Source: CAIJXB01 sp964439595 (GTDB lineage Bacteria; Chlamydiota; Chlamydiia; Chlamydiales; Rhabdochlamydiaceae). From it: DNA of 64,000 nt. Both the position numbers and the translations under genes were made by a program. Where the stretch lies: positions 7,528 through 71,527 of the forward strand of contig CAYTOK010000013.1 in NCBI GenBank assembly GCA_964439595.1, written 5' to 3'. A model generated the notes under the pieces. It was not told the origin of the DNA, made no database searches, and saw only the letters and a list, made by a program, of their open reading frames with translations. This document shows positions 1 to 9,237 of this stretch, piece after piece. The first letter of the stretch is position 1; every line of letters starts with the position of its first letter.

Positions 1-119
1 AGGAAGGAGGCTTTCTCCTCTGCGAAGGCTCCCCTGAAAAAGTAGCTCTTTGTCCTCTTTCCCGCACTGCGCCCTTCCTTAAAAATCACCTAGAATTATC
101 GTTTATTGACAATAAATGA
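1..119 (+). CDS. uvrA: 3' end of probable excinuclease ABC subunit A (partial)
   Basis: An open frame enters from the left edge (reading frame starting at base 3) and ends at TGA 117-119. The visible tail of about 38 residues begins EGG and continues with an EGSPEKVA block, an S-x-TAPFL block and a short acidic end. UvrA proteins end in the same way: a glycine-rich run, a G-T-P-E-x-V-A block and an S-Y-T-G-x-Y-L block. UvrA is the DNA-damage-recognising ABC ATPase of nucleotide excision repair. Only the C-terminus is present, so no ATPase motif can be checked and the identification is tentative. The next gene starts about 50 bases downstream. Confidence 0.5.
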   Translation, partial: EGGFLLCEGSPEKVALCPLSRTAPFLKNHLELSFIDNK

Positions 120-167
120 TTGTTTTTCGATAATGAAATTTCATTCCCAACCAAAGAGGAGAATTTC

Positions 168-713
168 ATGAAAAAAATTAAAAGACTTAGTCGCATACTT
201 AAACTTACATCCATACTAGCCTGTATTACTTTACCTTTATCCGAAGTTGGCTACTGGATGACTAATGGTTACCCTTTTTTAGATCCCTTTTTTAAAACAG
301 CACCCCTACCGTCTTTTGGTGTCACCATGCACTGGGAAGATCTAACAAGCCTACAAAGATTTTTAGGTTTTTTGATTAGCATGATTCCCTTAGCTTTTTC
401 GATGGCTTCGTTAGCTTACCTCTCTAAACTTTTTGGCTCTTTTGAAAGGCTTTCTCTTTTTGAAAAAGAAAACACAAAAATTTTACAGAAGGCCGGGTGG
501 GCCCTTGTTCTAGGACAAATAGTATATCCTTTTTACATGGCAGCTTTAAGCGTTACCTTAACCTATCGTAATCCCGTTGGGCAAAGGAATATCTCTATAG
601 GATTTGGGGGATCGCAACTAGAAATTCTAGCCATCGGGCTTAGCATTCTTTTAGTCTCTTGGATTTTTGGAGAAGCTGTAAAGCTCCAAGAAGAACAATC
701 TGGAGTGGTATAA
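168..713 (+). CDS. DUF2975-type four-helix membrane protein
   Basis: The 181-residue protein has four hydrophobic stretches, at about residues 10-28, 64-88, 112-132 and 155-172, separated by short charged loops. This is the size and topology of the DUF2975 family. I chose ATG 168 because AAAGAGGAG lies just upstream; the open frame reaches back to a TTG at 120 with no ribosome binding site. The stop is two bases before the start of a small XRE-type regulator. DUF2975 proteins are commonly paired with such a regulator, which is the main support for the call. The function is unknown; a membrane sensor or partner for the regulator is inferred. Confidence 0.7.
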   Translation: MKKIKRLSRILKLTSILACITLPLSEVGYWMTNGYPFLDPFFKTAPLPSFGVTMHWEDLTSLQRFLGFLISMIPLAFSMASLAYLSKLFGSFERLSLFEKENTKILQKAGWALVLGQIVYPFYMAALSVTLTYRNPVGQRNISIGFGGSQLEILAIGLSILLVSWIFGEAVKLQEEQSGVV

Positions 714-715
714 CT

Positions 716-922
716 ATGGCTATAGAAATCCGCTTAGATATCCTTTTAGCACAAAAAAAAAAGCGCTCTAAAGATCTGGCCGAAGAAATTGGGATTACAG
801 AGCAAAACCTTTCTATTTTAAAAACAGGAAAAGCTAAAGCTATTCGCTTTAGCACCCTAGAGGCTCTTTGCAAATCTCTTGACTGCCAACCAGGAGAACT
901 CCTCCACTACCAAGAAGACTAA
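716..922 (+). CDS. XRE/Cro-CI family small transcriptional regulator (YozG-like)
   Basis: A 68-residue protein made of almost nothing but one helix-turn-helix domain. The block DLAEEIGITEQNLSILKTGK is a typical XRE helix 2-turn-helix 3. It is followed by KAIRFSTLEALCKSL and a CQPGELL ending, which is characteristic of the YozG-like regulators found with DUF2975 proteins. The start is ATG 716, two bases after the upstream stop, indicating translational coupling. It probably binds operator DNA and regulates its own operon; the targets cannot be seen. A strong hairpin follows the stop. Confidence 0.85.
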   Translation: MAIEIRLDILLAQKKKRSKDLAEEIGITEQNLSILKTGKAKAIRFSTLEALCKSLDCQPGELLHYQED

Positions 923-944
923 GCTAGAGCTTCTTTTCTAAAAC

Positions 945-973
945 ATGCCGGGTGTAATAACTACACCTGGCAT
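945..973 (+). terminator. Hairpin after the DUF2975/XRE pair
   Basis: Arms 945-956 and 962-973 form a 12-bp stem with one G-T wobble around a 5-base loop, 22 bases after the XRE stop codon. There is no long T run behind it (ACTAAAAAAATTGG follows), so termination is inferred from the stem and its position. Confidence 0.55.
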
Positions 974-1115
974 ACTAAAAAAATTGGTCAAACATTTTTT
1001 CTTTGCCTTAAATATTTTCGTTTTCTAGAATCCAATATCGATAAAATCTTTAAAAAATCTTATCGCAAATTTTAAAAACATTTAAATTTAACACGTCATT
1101 AACAAGGAGAAAAAT

Positions 1116-2048
1116 ATGATCCCAACAGATTTTCCTACTAGACCCGTAGAGGCTCCCAGTCACATTGAAATCGCAATTTCACCTTTACGTTCTCTATCCA
1201 ATTTTTCTGATTCAAGCATAGAATCTAAAGAAAAAATAGACGGTTTATCTTTAAGTGATCTACCTAAATTAGATCGACCCATTTTAGATATTGCATCCAT
1301 TCCCTTAATTGACTTGGAAGACATTCAAGCAGCCCAAGGAGACTTAAGAGCCGAACTTATTGAAGCCTTCGGTAATGCGTTACAAGAAGTTGGTTTTATA
1401 GCTGTTAAAGCCGATGCCTTAACAAGGCTAATTCAAGATGTTAACAAAGAAATGCTGCTATATTTTTCTCAACCACTTGAAGAAAAAATGAACGCTGCTG
1501 GTAATTTAATCCGCCTAGCACATTATCTAGCTCCTAAAGAAGGAGACCATCCCTCTGCCGTCTGGGCCGGCGCTCACGAAGACTCGAATGCTTTAACGTT
1601 GCTCCCTCCCTCGACAATCCCCGGCTTGCAGCTACTAACTAAAGAAGGCATCTGGAAATCTGTGACAGTACCCCCAGGGTATCTTATTGTCAACACAGGA
1701 GAACAACTTCAAAGTAAAACAGCAGGTAAAATTCGAGCTACCCGTCACCAGGTGGTGAATCCAGGGGGGGAGTATGCTTGGCAAAGAAGATTTGCTAGCA
1801 TTTTCTTTGCATCCTGGTCATATGACTTTTCCTTGCGTCCCTTTCCTGGTTGTGTAAATGCTGTAACTGCCCCTATGACAGAGTCTCAAAAAGAAGAGTA
1901 TTTAATGCAATTTCCTGATGTTACAGTAAGAGAACATCTTCTATCTCGCCTTATAGAGATGAGAACAATTAAAGACCCAAGCGAAGAGCTTATTAGCTCA
2001 CTTCGTGAAAAAGGGCTCCTAAAGCAATATAAAAGCGAAATGCTCTAA
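1116..2048 (+). CDS. 2-oxoglutarate/Fe(II)-dependent oxygenase (isopenicillin N synthase-like family)
   Basis: The 310-residue protein matches the core of the isopenicillin-N-synthase-like oxygenases. It has an N-terminal segment IPLIDLEDI, an iron-binding H-x-D in AGAHEDSNALTLL (about H154 and D156), a distal histidine in RATRHQVVNP (about H211), and an arginine-x-serine pair in RRFASIFF (about R225/S228) that would hold 2-oxoglutarate. NTGEQLQ before the distal histidine is also typical. All metal ligands appear intact, so an active oxygenase is likely; the substrate is unknown. The first ~55 residues are a Ser-rich extension outside the catalytic fold, possibly a secretion signal (inference). 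AAGGAG lies 8 bases before ATG 1116. Confidence 0.82.
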   Translation: MIPTDFPTRPVEAPSHIEIAISPLRSLSNFSDSSIESKEKIDGLSLSDLPKLDRPILDIASIPLIDLEDIQAAQGDLRAELIEAFGNALQEVGFIAVKADALTRLIQDVNKEMLLYFSQPLEEKMNAAGNLIRLAHYLAPKEGDHPSAVWAGAHEDSNALTLLPPSTIPGLQLLTKEGIWKSVTVPPGYLIVNTGEQLQSKTAGKIRATRHQVVNPGGEYAWQRRFASIFFASWSYDFSLRPFPGCVNAVTAPMTESQKEEYLMQFPDVTVREHLLSRLIEMRTIKDPSEELISSLREKGLLKQYKSEML

Positions 2049-2107
2049 AGAGAACCTGACCAGATATTTTTGATAAAAATAAATGGAAGGCTCCGAAGTT
2101 CTGCCAA

Positions 2108-2127
2108 GCCGCGTTTACACGCGCGGC
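2108..2127. terminator. Short GC hairpin between convergent genes
   Basis: GCCGCG (2108-2113) and CGCGGC (2122-2127) form a 6-bp GC stem with an 8-base loop, placed between the ends of two converging genes. A bidirectional terminator is likely from position; the stem is short and lacks a strong T run. Confidence 0.45.
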
Positions 2128-2131
2128 CTAG

Positions 2132-5100
2132 CTAAGTTTCTCCATCGGACGCCTCAGGAGATGTGGAGTCCCCAAGCACCTCACCACCAGATCTACCTCC
2201 ACCTGGTTTCGAAAGATCTCCATTCTTCCATTTCCTTTTTTCTTCCTCCGATATAGAGGCAAAAGACATTATCCTATCCAAAATAGAACCTGTCTCTCCT
2301 GCCTCTTTTAATCGGCTGCACATAGACAAGATAAAATTATTTTGCCACTCTTTTGAAAATGATAAATCGCTTAGCCCTTCAGCTACCTCATACACCTCTC
2401 CAAACTTTTTCTGCTTTATTAATACATCACACATTTGACCTAACTTATCTGACACCTCTTGGATTTGTGATAAATTTAGAGGCATACCACCCTTATCACG
2501 CAGGTCAAGCATTTGTAAAGCTAGCCAAATATCACCTTTTTCTAGGCAGTTATCAGCAGCAGTAAAAGCTGCAGATTTTTTTTCATCAAATGACAGTTTC
2601 TTATCTTTTTCAACTAAAGCATCTATTTCAGGGCTTCCCTTATCAAGAGCTTTCAAAATACTCTCTATTTCAAATGTCTTCGAAGTCCCATTAACACCTT
2701 TTTTCAAGGGTAAAGGACTTATTACATTAGGGCCTATTTTAGGAACCCTTGCTGCAGACTCCGCTAAAGACCTCTGAATCTCACGCTCTAATGCTTGTCT
2801 CGCGTCCCCTTTAGGTAGATTTTGCGCAACTGTCAGAGCTAATGAAAATTTACCTAACTTGCATAACTCCATAGATATTAACTGAATACCCATCTGCCTT
2901 ACCTCCTTAATAAGGCTTTCTTCAATATCTAAGGTAAACAATCCATCAATTACCTCTTTAATCTGAGATAGCTCTATTCCCCCGTTTCTTTTATCCCCTT
3001 CTTCTATTAATATCATAGCAAGCTCTAGTGCTAAATCTTCTCTTTTTTGATAGCTAGAAGACCATGCGCGGAGCACTTCTTGTACCTTTGCAATAGCCCC
3101 CTCAAAATCTCCCTTACGGACAATCTCTCTAAAGATGCTCTTAGATCTCTCAACTACTTTGTTACGTAAAACATCAGCCTTACCTTTATCAGAAATTAAA
3201 TCCGTAACTTCCAATGCTTTTCCCAGCCTTTCGCAAGCTATAAGCCTTTGACAGATCTCTATAAAAGCTTTCTCTTTGATCTCTTTAATAGACAAAAGCT
3301 TAGCGCTTTCAACACAAGTAGTAAAGTCGTGATCAGACTTTGCCAGCTTCACCATTTCCAATACTTCTCCGTAAGCAGCACTATACGTTTTCTCAAGAAG
3401 GGATCTTAACCCATCCCAAGTCTTTGTATAGCGGTCTTGACAAGTTTCAGTGACCTCTCTTGGTATGCTCTCAAGCAAAGCTGAAAAGCGCTCAAGTGAA
3501 ATATCTGTAAAGACACCTATTGCGCCATCACAAATATCTAGTATCGCTCTTGCTTTAACCATCGGAGTAGTCATAGCTTGAGAAGCTTGGATAGCAAGGT
3601 CAAATTCCCCCTTTGAAACCAATCCCTGAGAGACAAGTCTAAGCCTAGCATCTTTTACTATGGGGGATAAAGTAGAGTCCTTTAATCTATTTATCGCCTC
3701 TTCTTCCTTACCTTCTTCCACCAACTGAAGACAGACATTCAATAAATCCTGGAAGGGGGCTTCTTCAGAATTCAACTCCTTTTCATTTGTAGCTATCAAA
3801 TTGCCCAGTTTTATCGTATCACTTAGAGTGGCAATCTGAAGCTGCTCTAGCCTTTTTTCAATAGCTAGAAGCATTTCTCCTTTAATACAAGAAGAATCCA
3901 TGTTTTCAGCCATCTCAATGCAACCCTCAATAGTATCTTTAAAGTCATCCTGCTCCAATAAAGCTAGTAACTCTTGATATTCTTGATATCCATAAGGAAG
4001 GCTATCTTTGCCGGGAGCCGATATAGAACTACCGCTAGAAATTGGCGAAAAACTGAAAGGGTCTTTTTTTAATAACTCAGCTTTTGACTGTTTTTTTCTG
4101 CCAAAAAACCTGTCTGCAACCTTTTGAAGAAAACCTCCACCAGAACCCTCTACGCCAACATTGGAATTTTCTCCGGAAGGCTCCTCCCCCCTTTTTATTC
4201 CAAAAGAAAACTCTGAAGTTACCGCGTTATCGTCTAACTTTAAACTATCACCATAATCCGGCTCGAATAAACTTGACCTCTCCTCATTCGATTCTCTGAG
4301 GTAATCAGGAACATACCTACTCCCTGGCAGAGATCTATCTTCAAAACTGCCACTTACTTTAGAAGCTTCTTGCTCTTTAAGGGTTTTTTCTAAAGCAAGC
4401 GTACCTACGTTGTTCACAAAAACATAATTAATCCTTTGAAGAAGCCCTGATTTTCGAGTAACCTTCTCATGAAATTTTGCTAATGCATCAGATAAACCTT
4501 GTAATTCTTCTCTTGAAACTCCTTTCGGCTTATTTGTAATAAGGTCCAGGATTAAGCTTTCGACCTCCTGAACCGAGGAGGCTAGGGACGGATTCCCTCC
4601 TCCTGATATCATAACTCTATTAGTTTCGATCTCCCTGCTGATTCTTATATAATAATTCTCTTTTTCTGCTACCCCAAGTAATGCAGTTTCAAGCTCTTTA
4701 ACTACCCTATGCCACAAGACTTCCTGGTCATCCTGTGAAAAAAACCTACTTTCAGCATAGGAAACCTTAGTACTTTCTTGCCTAATAACCTTTTTCTCCT
4801 CTTTGATAGCTTTTTCTAGTGCCTGTGTGCCCACATTGCGGACGAAGGCATATTTAATCTTCCCCCAAACAGTCAATTTTTTATCAACTTTTTGATGAAA
4901 TTGCCCTAATGCCCCGGATAACTCCTCCAAAACTGCAGGTGAAACCCCCTGAGGCCTCTCTTGAATAAACCGCTTGATAAAGCTTTCAACCTTTTCAACC
5001 GAAAAATCTAGGCTTCGACCGTTTATTAATAAGGCCTCGTTCCCGACTATACTTATATAATGGGCATCCTTCTCCGCTGCAATCACTAAATAGGTTGCAA

Positions 5101-5164
5101 GGTCTTGTGCTTTCCTTTCCCAATCTTGGGCCCAAAAGCTGCTTTCTAAAATCGAGTAACCCAT
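2132..5164 (-). CDS. Large hypothetical protein with duplicated N-terminal module and helical repeats
   Basis: The 1010-residue protein is not one I recognise. Residues ~1-125 and ~140-270 are two copies of one module: both contain a W-x3-V/A-x-E/D-L start, a Y-I-x-I segment, a VE-S-hydrophobic run, KGVS or QGVS followed by EEL-x-G/A-L and FHxKV, and end in FVNNVGTLALEK or FVRNVGTQALEK. A Ser/Gly/Asp-rich linker of ~100 residues follows. The remainder (from ~395) is almost entirely helical and repeats a TPR/SEL-like pattern such as GEFDLAIQASQAM. The tail is Gly/Ser/Asp-rich. No signal peptide or membrane helix is evident. AAGGAG precedes ATG 5164. A secreted or scaffold protein is possible but unproven. 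Confidence 0.75.
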   Translation of the reverse strand: MGYSILESSFWAQDWERKAQDLATYLVIAAEKDAHYISIVGNEALLINGRSLDFSVEKVESFIKRFIQERPQGVSPAVLEELSGALGQFHQKVDKKLTVWGKIKYAFVRNVGTQALEKAIKEEKKVIRQESTKVSYAESRFFSQDDQEVLWHRVVKELETALLGVAEKENYYIRISREIETNRVMISGGGNPSLASSVQEVESLILDLITNKPKGVSREELQGLSDALAKFHEKVTRKSGLLQRINYVFVNNVGTLALEKTLKEQEASKVSGSFEDRSLPGSRYVPDYLRESNEERSSLFEPDYGDSLKLDDNAVTSEFSFGIKRGEEPSGENSNVGVEGSGGGFLQKVADRFFGRKKQSKAELLKKDPFSFSPISSGSSISAPGKDSLPYGYQEYQELLALLEQDDFKDTIEGCIEMAENMDSSCIKGEMLLAIEKRLEQLQIATLSDTIKLGNLIATNEKELNSEEAPFQDLLNVCLQLVEEGKEEEAINRLKDSTLSPIVKDARLRLVSQGLVSKGEFDLAIQASQAMTTPMVKARAILDICDGAIGVFTDISLERFSALLESIPREVTETCQDRYTKTWDGLRSLLEKTYSAAYGEVLEMVKLAKSDHDFTTCVESAKLLSIKEIKEKAFIEICQRLIACERLGKALEVTDLISDKGKADVLRNKVVERSKSIFREIVRKGDFEGAIAKVQEVLRAWSSSYQKREDLALELAMILIEEGDKRNGGIELSQIKEVIDGLFTLDIEESLIKEVRQMGIQLISMELCKLGKFSLALTVAQNLPKGDARQALEREIQRSLAESAARVPKIGPNVISPLPLKKGVNGTSKTFEIESILKALDKGSPEIDALVEKDKKLSFDEKKSAAFTAADNCLEKGDIWLALQMLDLRDKGGMPLNLSQIQEVSDKLGQMCDVLIKQKKFGEVYEVAEGLSDLSFSKEWQNNFILSMCSRLKEAGETGSILDRIMSFASISEEEKRKWKNGDLSKPGGGRSGGEVLGDSTSPEASDGET

Positions 5165-5296
5165 ATATAACTCCTTTTTATTTTCATTTAAACATCACTA
5201 TAAAAATAAATAAATAAATTAAATATAGCTACAAACTCAAACTATTACAAATAAACAAGTAAAGTTAATAAGTGCAAAAACAGAACGGAATGAATC

Positions 5297-5312
5297 CGAG
5301 AAGAATTTCTCG
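5297..5312. promoter_or_regulatory. Perfect small palindrome upstream of the opp operon
   Basis: CGAGAA-GAAT-TTCTCG is a perfect 6-bp inverted repeat 55 bases before oppB. It could be an operator, a minimal hairpin in the leader or chance. No clear -10/-35 pair could be assigned around it. Confidence 0.25.
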
Positions 5313-5366
5313 TTTATAAGATTTTCTAAAGAAGGCCCTAAATTCCTTTACCTGAAGGATTCTCTC

Positions 5367-6368
5367 ATGGTATGTTACATGAATAAGACACTACCCAGTT
5401 ACTTACTTATGCAAAAACGTTACTTAGATTGGCTGTTTTTTTTTACTAGAAAAATCCTTATTTTTATTTTCTCTCTTTTTCTTGTGATAACAGCTACCTT
5501 TTTTCTTATGCATGCGATCCCCGGTGATCCGTTCACGCAAGATAAGGCGCTCCCTGAAGAAATATTAAAAGCTATGCAGGCACATTTTGGTCTTGATAAG
5601 CCTCTTTTCTTTCAATACATAGAATATCTTAAAGGACTTTGTCATTTCGATTTAGGCCCTTCTTTAAAATACCAAGACAGGCAGGTCTCTGAAATTATAC
5701 TAGAAGGATTCCCTGTTTCCTTATGTCTTGGCTTAGAAGCTCTTTTTATATCTATTTTCTTTGGCCTCACTTTAGGCTCCCTTTCCTCCTTTAAGGAAGG
5801 GAAATGGCAGGATAAGGCTCTTCTTTTTATTTCTACTTTGGGTATTTCCATTCCAAGTTTCTTACTTGCCACTTTTTTTCAATATCTTTTTGCCATGAAA
5901 TTAAACCTATTCCCTGTGGCTAGATGGGGAACATTTATGCAATCTGTCCTCCCAGCGCTTTCCCTTGCCGCATTGCCTACTTCTTTTATCGCAAGGCTCT
6001 CTAGAGCAAATATGATTGAAGTCCTCTATCAAGATTATATCTTGACAGCCAGAGCCAAAGGTCTTTCTTCTTTACGCATTTTGACACACCACGTCTTAAA
6101 AAATGCATTTCTTCCGATAGCGGCATACCTAGGGCCCCTAACAGCTTCTATTTTAACAGGAGGATTTGCTGTAGAAAAAATCTTCGGAATCCCTGGACTC
6201 GGACAGTGGTTTGTTTTGAGTATAATGAATAGGGATTATACAGTAATCATGGGGACAACAATTTTTTATAGCGCAATCTTAATGAGTTGTATATTTATTG
6301 TTGACCTATTTTCAGCCTTCTTAGATCCTAGAATCTCTACAAAAAAGCAACCCAACATTTTTTTATGA
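5367..6368 (+). CDS. oppB: Oligopeptide/dipeptide ABC transporter permease OppB
   Basis: A 333-residue inner-membrane permease. The N-terminus carries the family segment FFLMHAIPGDPF after the first membrane helix. The centre has the ABC-permease coupling (EAA) loop, DYILTARAKGLS followed by HHVLKNAFLPI. The end has GIPGLGQWFVLSIMNRDY, which is diagnostic of OppB/DppB. About six membrane helices are visible, as expected. ATG 5367 has GAAGGA eight bases upstream and is preferred to the in-frame ATG 5379. The stop overlaps the next gene (oppC) by four bases. It forms the peptide channel with OppC, powered by the fused ATPase downstream. No peptide-binding OppA gene lies in the window. Confidence 0.93.
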   Translation: MVCYMNKTLPSYLLMQKRYLDWLFFFTRKILIFIFSLFLVITATFFLMHAIPGDPFTQDKALPEEILKAMQAHFGLDKPLFFQYIEYLKGLCHFDLGPSLKYQDRQVSEIILEGFPVSLCLGLEALFISIFFGLTLGSLSSFKEGKWQDKALLFISTLGISIPSFLLATFFQYLFAMKLNLFPVARWGTFMQSVLPALSLAALPTSFIARLSRANMIEVLYQDYILTARAKGLSSLRILTHHVLKNAFLPIAAYLGPLTASILTGGFAVEKIFGIPGLGQWFVLSIMNRDYTVIMGTTIFYSAILMSCIFIVDLFSAFLDPRISTKKQPNIFL

Positions 6369-7210
6369 GTACTATACTCTATAATCCTTCTTCTTCCCGT
6401 TTATTTTGGAAAAATAAACTAGCAACTTTTGGGCTTATTACTCTCATTTTACTCACACTCTTTGCTATCATCGGTCCTATGCTCACCCCATATACCTACT
6501 ATGAAACGCATTTAAGCCTAAAAAACACCCCGCCCTGCTCTTTATTTTGGTTTGGTACAGATGAACTTGGCAGGGACCTATTCACTCGCATTTGGTGGGG
6601 TGCTCGGATCTCTTTATTTGTTGGTATCGGAGCCTCCTTAATAGATTTGCTAATAGGAGTTTTGTTTGGAGCTTTTGCTGCTTTATCCGGAGGTAAAATA
6701 GAAGAAATTTTGATGAGATTCGCAGATATTCTTTATTCAATCCCCTACCTTCTTGTTGTGATTTTACTCTCCGTAATTATCGGCCCTAGCTTGACATCAA
6801 TTTTAATTGCATTAACATTTACCGGCTGGATCGGAATGGCCCGAATTATAAGAAGTCGCATTTTGCAGTTAAAACAAATGGACTATATCAAAGCTTCTAT
6901 TGCTTTGGGGGCAAGTAAAAAAAGAATCCTATTTTGTCACCTTATCCCTAACTGTTTAAACCAAATTTTAGTAACAATAACCCTAACTATTCCCTCCGCC
7001 ATCTTCGCAGAAGCATTTTTAAGTTTTTTGGGCCTTGGAGTACAAGCTCCTATTGCGAGCTTAGGCACTATGGCAAATGATGGCTTATCAGCTCTTAGGG
7101 TATATCCTTGGAGGCTATTTTTTCCAGCTGGATGCATTTGTCTTATTATTCTTTGTTTTTCTTTAGTTAGCGAAGGACTCCGCAGCGCTCTTGACTCAAG
7201 GTCCCTCTAA
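6365..7210 (+). CDS. oppC: Oligopeptide/dipeptide ABC transporter permease OppC
   Basis: The 281-residue permease pairs with OppB. Family marks are HLGTDELGRD-type FGTDELGRDLFTRIWWGAR near residue 60, a coupling loop MDYIKASIALGASKKRIL with HLIPN, and FLSFLGLGVQAPIASLGTM near the C-terminus. An N-terminal helix (LATFGLITLILLTLFAIIG) and five further hydrophobic helices are visible. It starts inside the last codons of oppB (ATGA overlap) and its stop shares one base with the start of the ATPase gene, so the three genes are translationally coupled and must be one operon. It transports peptides across the inner membrane. Confidence 0.93.
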   Translation: MSTILYNPSSSRLFWKNKLATFGLITLILLTLFAIIGPMLTPYTYYETHLSLKNTPPCSLFWFGTDELGRDLFTRIWWGARISLFVGIGASLIDLLIGVLFGAFAALSGGKIEEILMRFADILYSIPYLLVVILLSVIIGPSLTSILIALTFTGWIGMARIIRSRILQLKQMDYIKASIALGASKKRILFCHLIPNCLNQILVTITLTIPSAIFAEAFLSFLGLGVQAPIASLGTMANDGLSALRVYPWRLFFPAGCICLIILCFSLVSEGLRSALDSRSL

Positions 7211-8982
7211 TGGCAGATCTTCTTACTGTAAAGAATCTAAAAGTAGATTTCCTACAAAAAGGAAAAGCGCCGCATCGAGCCGTTTTAGGAGTAGATTTTT
7301 CTATACAAGAAGGAGAAATTATAGCTCTTGTCGGAGAAACAGGCTCTGGTAAAAGTGCTATAGCAAAAGCTCTACTTAACCTCTTTCCCAAACATATCGC
7401 CGCACTAGAGGGTGAAATTCTTTTTGAAGGAAATAACTTATGCACTCTTCCAGAAAAAGAGCTAAATAGTATTCGTGGGAAAAAAATCAGTATGATTTTT
7501 CAAGATCCCATGACCTCTTTGAATCCAACTATGACAATTGGAAATCAAATTATTGAATCCTATCTGCAAACGTATCCATCATCTTCTAAAAAAAAGGCCC
7601 TATCCCTAGCTATAAAATTACTTAATGATATAGGAGTTCCTGACGCTACAAGTAGAATAAAAGAATACCCACACACATTAAGTGGAGGCATGAGACAGCG
7701 CGTTATGCTTGCTATGGCCCTTATCACAAACCCTAAGCTTCTTATAGCAGATGAGCCAACAACAGCACTCGATGTAACAGTCCAAGCTTCTGTTCTTTCT
7801 CTGCTAAAAGCAACCCAAAAAAAGACCAATATGAGCATTTTGCTCATCACGCATGATCTTAGCGCTGTTGCCGGTTTCTGTGATAGAGTACTTGTCATGC
7901 AAGAGGGACAAATCGTGGAATCAGCTTCTATAGAAGACCTATTTTACCGTCCAAAGCACATCTATACAAAGCATCTCCTCGAAATTCACCCTAAAATAAA
8001 CCACACCAAATCCTCTAATGAGGTTTCTTTTAAAGAAAAAGCCGCACCTCTTATAGAAGTAAAGAACCTCTCTAAAGAATTTTCGGTAAAAGCTGGATGT
8101 ATAAGAGCCTTAAAAAAGATTAATCTATCCATCTATCAAGGAGAAACCCTAGGCCTTGTCGGAGAAAGTGGCTGTGGCAAATCTACTCTTGGCAAAATCC
8201 TTGCAGGATTAGAATCTCCGACAGAAGGCTCTTTATATTTAGAAGGACACGACCCTTTTCTTTTAAGCCTTAAGGAAAAAAGTAAAAAAACACAAATGAT
8301 CTTCCAAGATCCTTATGCTTCTTTAAACCCCAAGATGACCGTTACAAAAATCTTAAGCGAAGCTTTTGTTATCCACAAAATCCCTTTTTCTCTAGAAACC
8401 ATAACTTCCCTTCTTTCTCTTGTTCATCTTCCATCTTCCTTTCTAAGCCGTTTCCCTCATGAGCTAAGTGGAGGACAGCGCCAACGTATCGGTATTGCAA
8501 GAGCTCTATCCCTTAACCCAAAATTCCTTGTCTGTGATGAGCCCATATCCGCATTAGATAATATCACCGGGGCCCAGATTCTAGAACTTCTACAAAACCT
8601 ACAAAAATCTCTAGATCTAACCATCTTATTTATATCCCATGACCTTAGAGCTGTTAAATCTCTTGTATCGAAGGTTTGTGTCATGTATCTAGGGCAGATC
8701 ATGGAATTTGGAAATATGGAAGACCTTTATGAAAATCCTCTACATCCTTATACAAATGCTCTTATTTCTGCTATTCCCATACCAGATCCCTTCTTAGAAA
8801 AAAATCGCCTTAAAATTGTTTTAGAAGGGGAGATCCCAAGCCCTTTAAAGCACATTACAGGGTGCCCTTTCGTATCAAGATGTCCCCTTAAAGAGCCCAT
8901 CTGTCATAAATTGCGTCCTGAATATAGAGAAATATCTCCAGGAAGGTTCATTGCCTGTCATCTAGCAAAAGCAAATCCTTAA
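7210..8982 (+). CDS. Fused oligopeptide ABC transporter ATPase (OppD-OppF)
   Basis: One 590-residue protein carries two complete ABC ATPase domains. Domain 1 (about residues 1-265) has Walker A GETGSGKS, signature LSGGMRQRV and Walker B LLIADEPTTALD. Domain 2 (about 285-590) has Walker A GESGCGKS, signature LSGGQRQRIGIARAL and Walker B FLVCDEPISALD. The C-terminus holds the oligopeptide-transporter tail with cysteine pattern GCPFVSRCP followed by two more cysteines, a putative iron-sulfur binding site in this family. Opp systems usually use separate OppD and OppF proteins; fused versions are known. It energises the OppB-OppC channel. Start ATG 7210 overlaps the oppC stop. Confidence 0.92.
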   Translation: MADLLTVKNLKVDFLQKGKAPHRAVLGVDFSIQEGEIIALVGETGSGKSAIAKALLNLFPKHIAALEGEILFEGNNLCTLPEKELNSIRGKKISMIFQDPMTSLNPTMTIGNQIIESYLQTYPSSSKKKALSLAIKLLNDIGVPDATSRIKEYPHTLSGGMRQRVMLAMALITNPKLLIADEPTTALDVTVQASVLSLLKATQKKTNMSILLITHDLSAVAGFCDRVLVMQEGQIVESASIEDLFYRPKHIYTKHLLEIHPKINHTKSSNEVSFKEKAAPLIEVKNLSKEFSVKAGCIRALKKINLSIYQGETLGLVGESGCGKSTLGKILAGLESPTEGSLYLEGHDPFLLSLKEKSKKTQMIFQDPYASLNPKMTVTKILSEAFVIHKIPFSLETITSLLSLVHLPSSFLSRFPHELSGGQRQRIGIARALSLNPKFLVCDEPISALDNITGAQILELLQNLQKSLDLTILFISHDLRAVKSLVSKVCVMYLGQIMEFGNMEDLYENPLHPYTNALISAIPIPDPFLEKNRLKIVLEGEIPSPLKHITGCPFVSRCPLKEPICHKLRPEYREISPGRFIACHLAKANP

Positions 8983-9237
8983 GCAAAGATACATTCCGCT
9001 TTAGAAAAATTTACTAGCTTCGTAATAGCTCTAAGTTTGGGAATGCTATTCACTCCTTGCACACACCTATAACAATACCACACTTTACAAATATAAAACC
9101 TTTCAGTCGAAGGCGATCCTTCTTGAATAAAAAAATAAAATGGAAATAAAAAATTTGACTTAAATTCGATGGATTGATAGACAAGAAAATATATATTAGA
9201 AATTTTAAAAATATCTCCCAATATAAAAAAAGAACGT

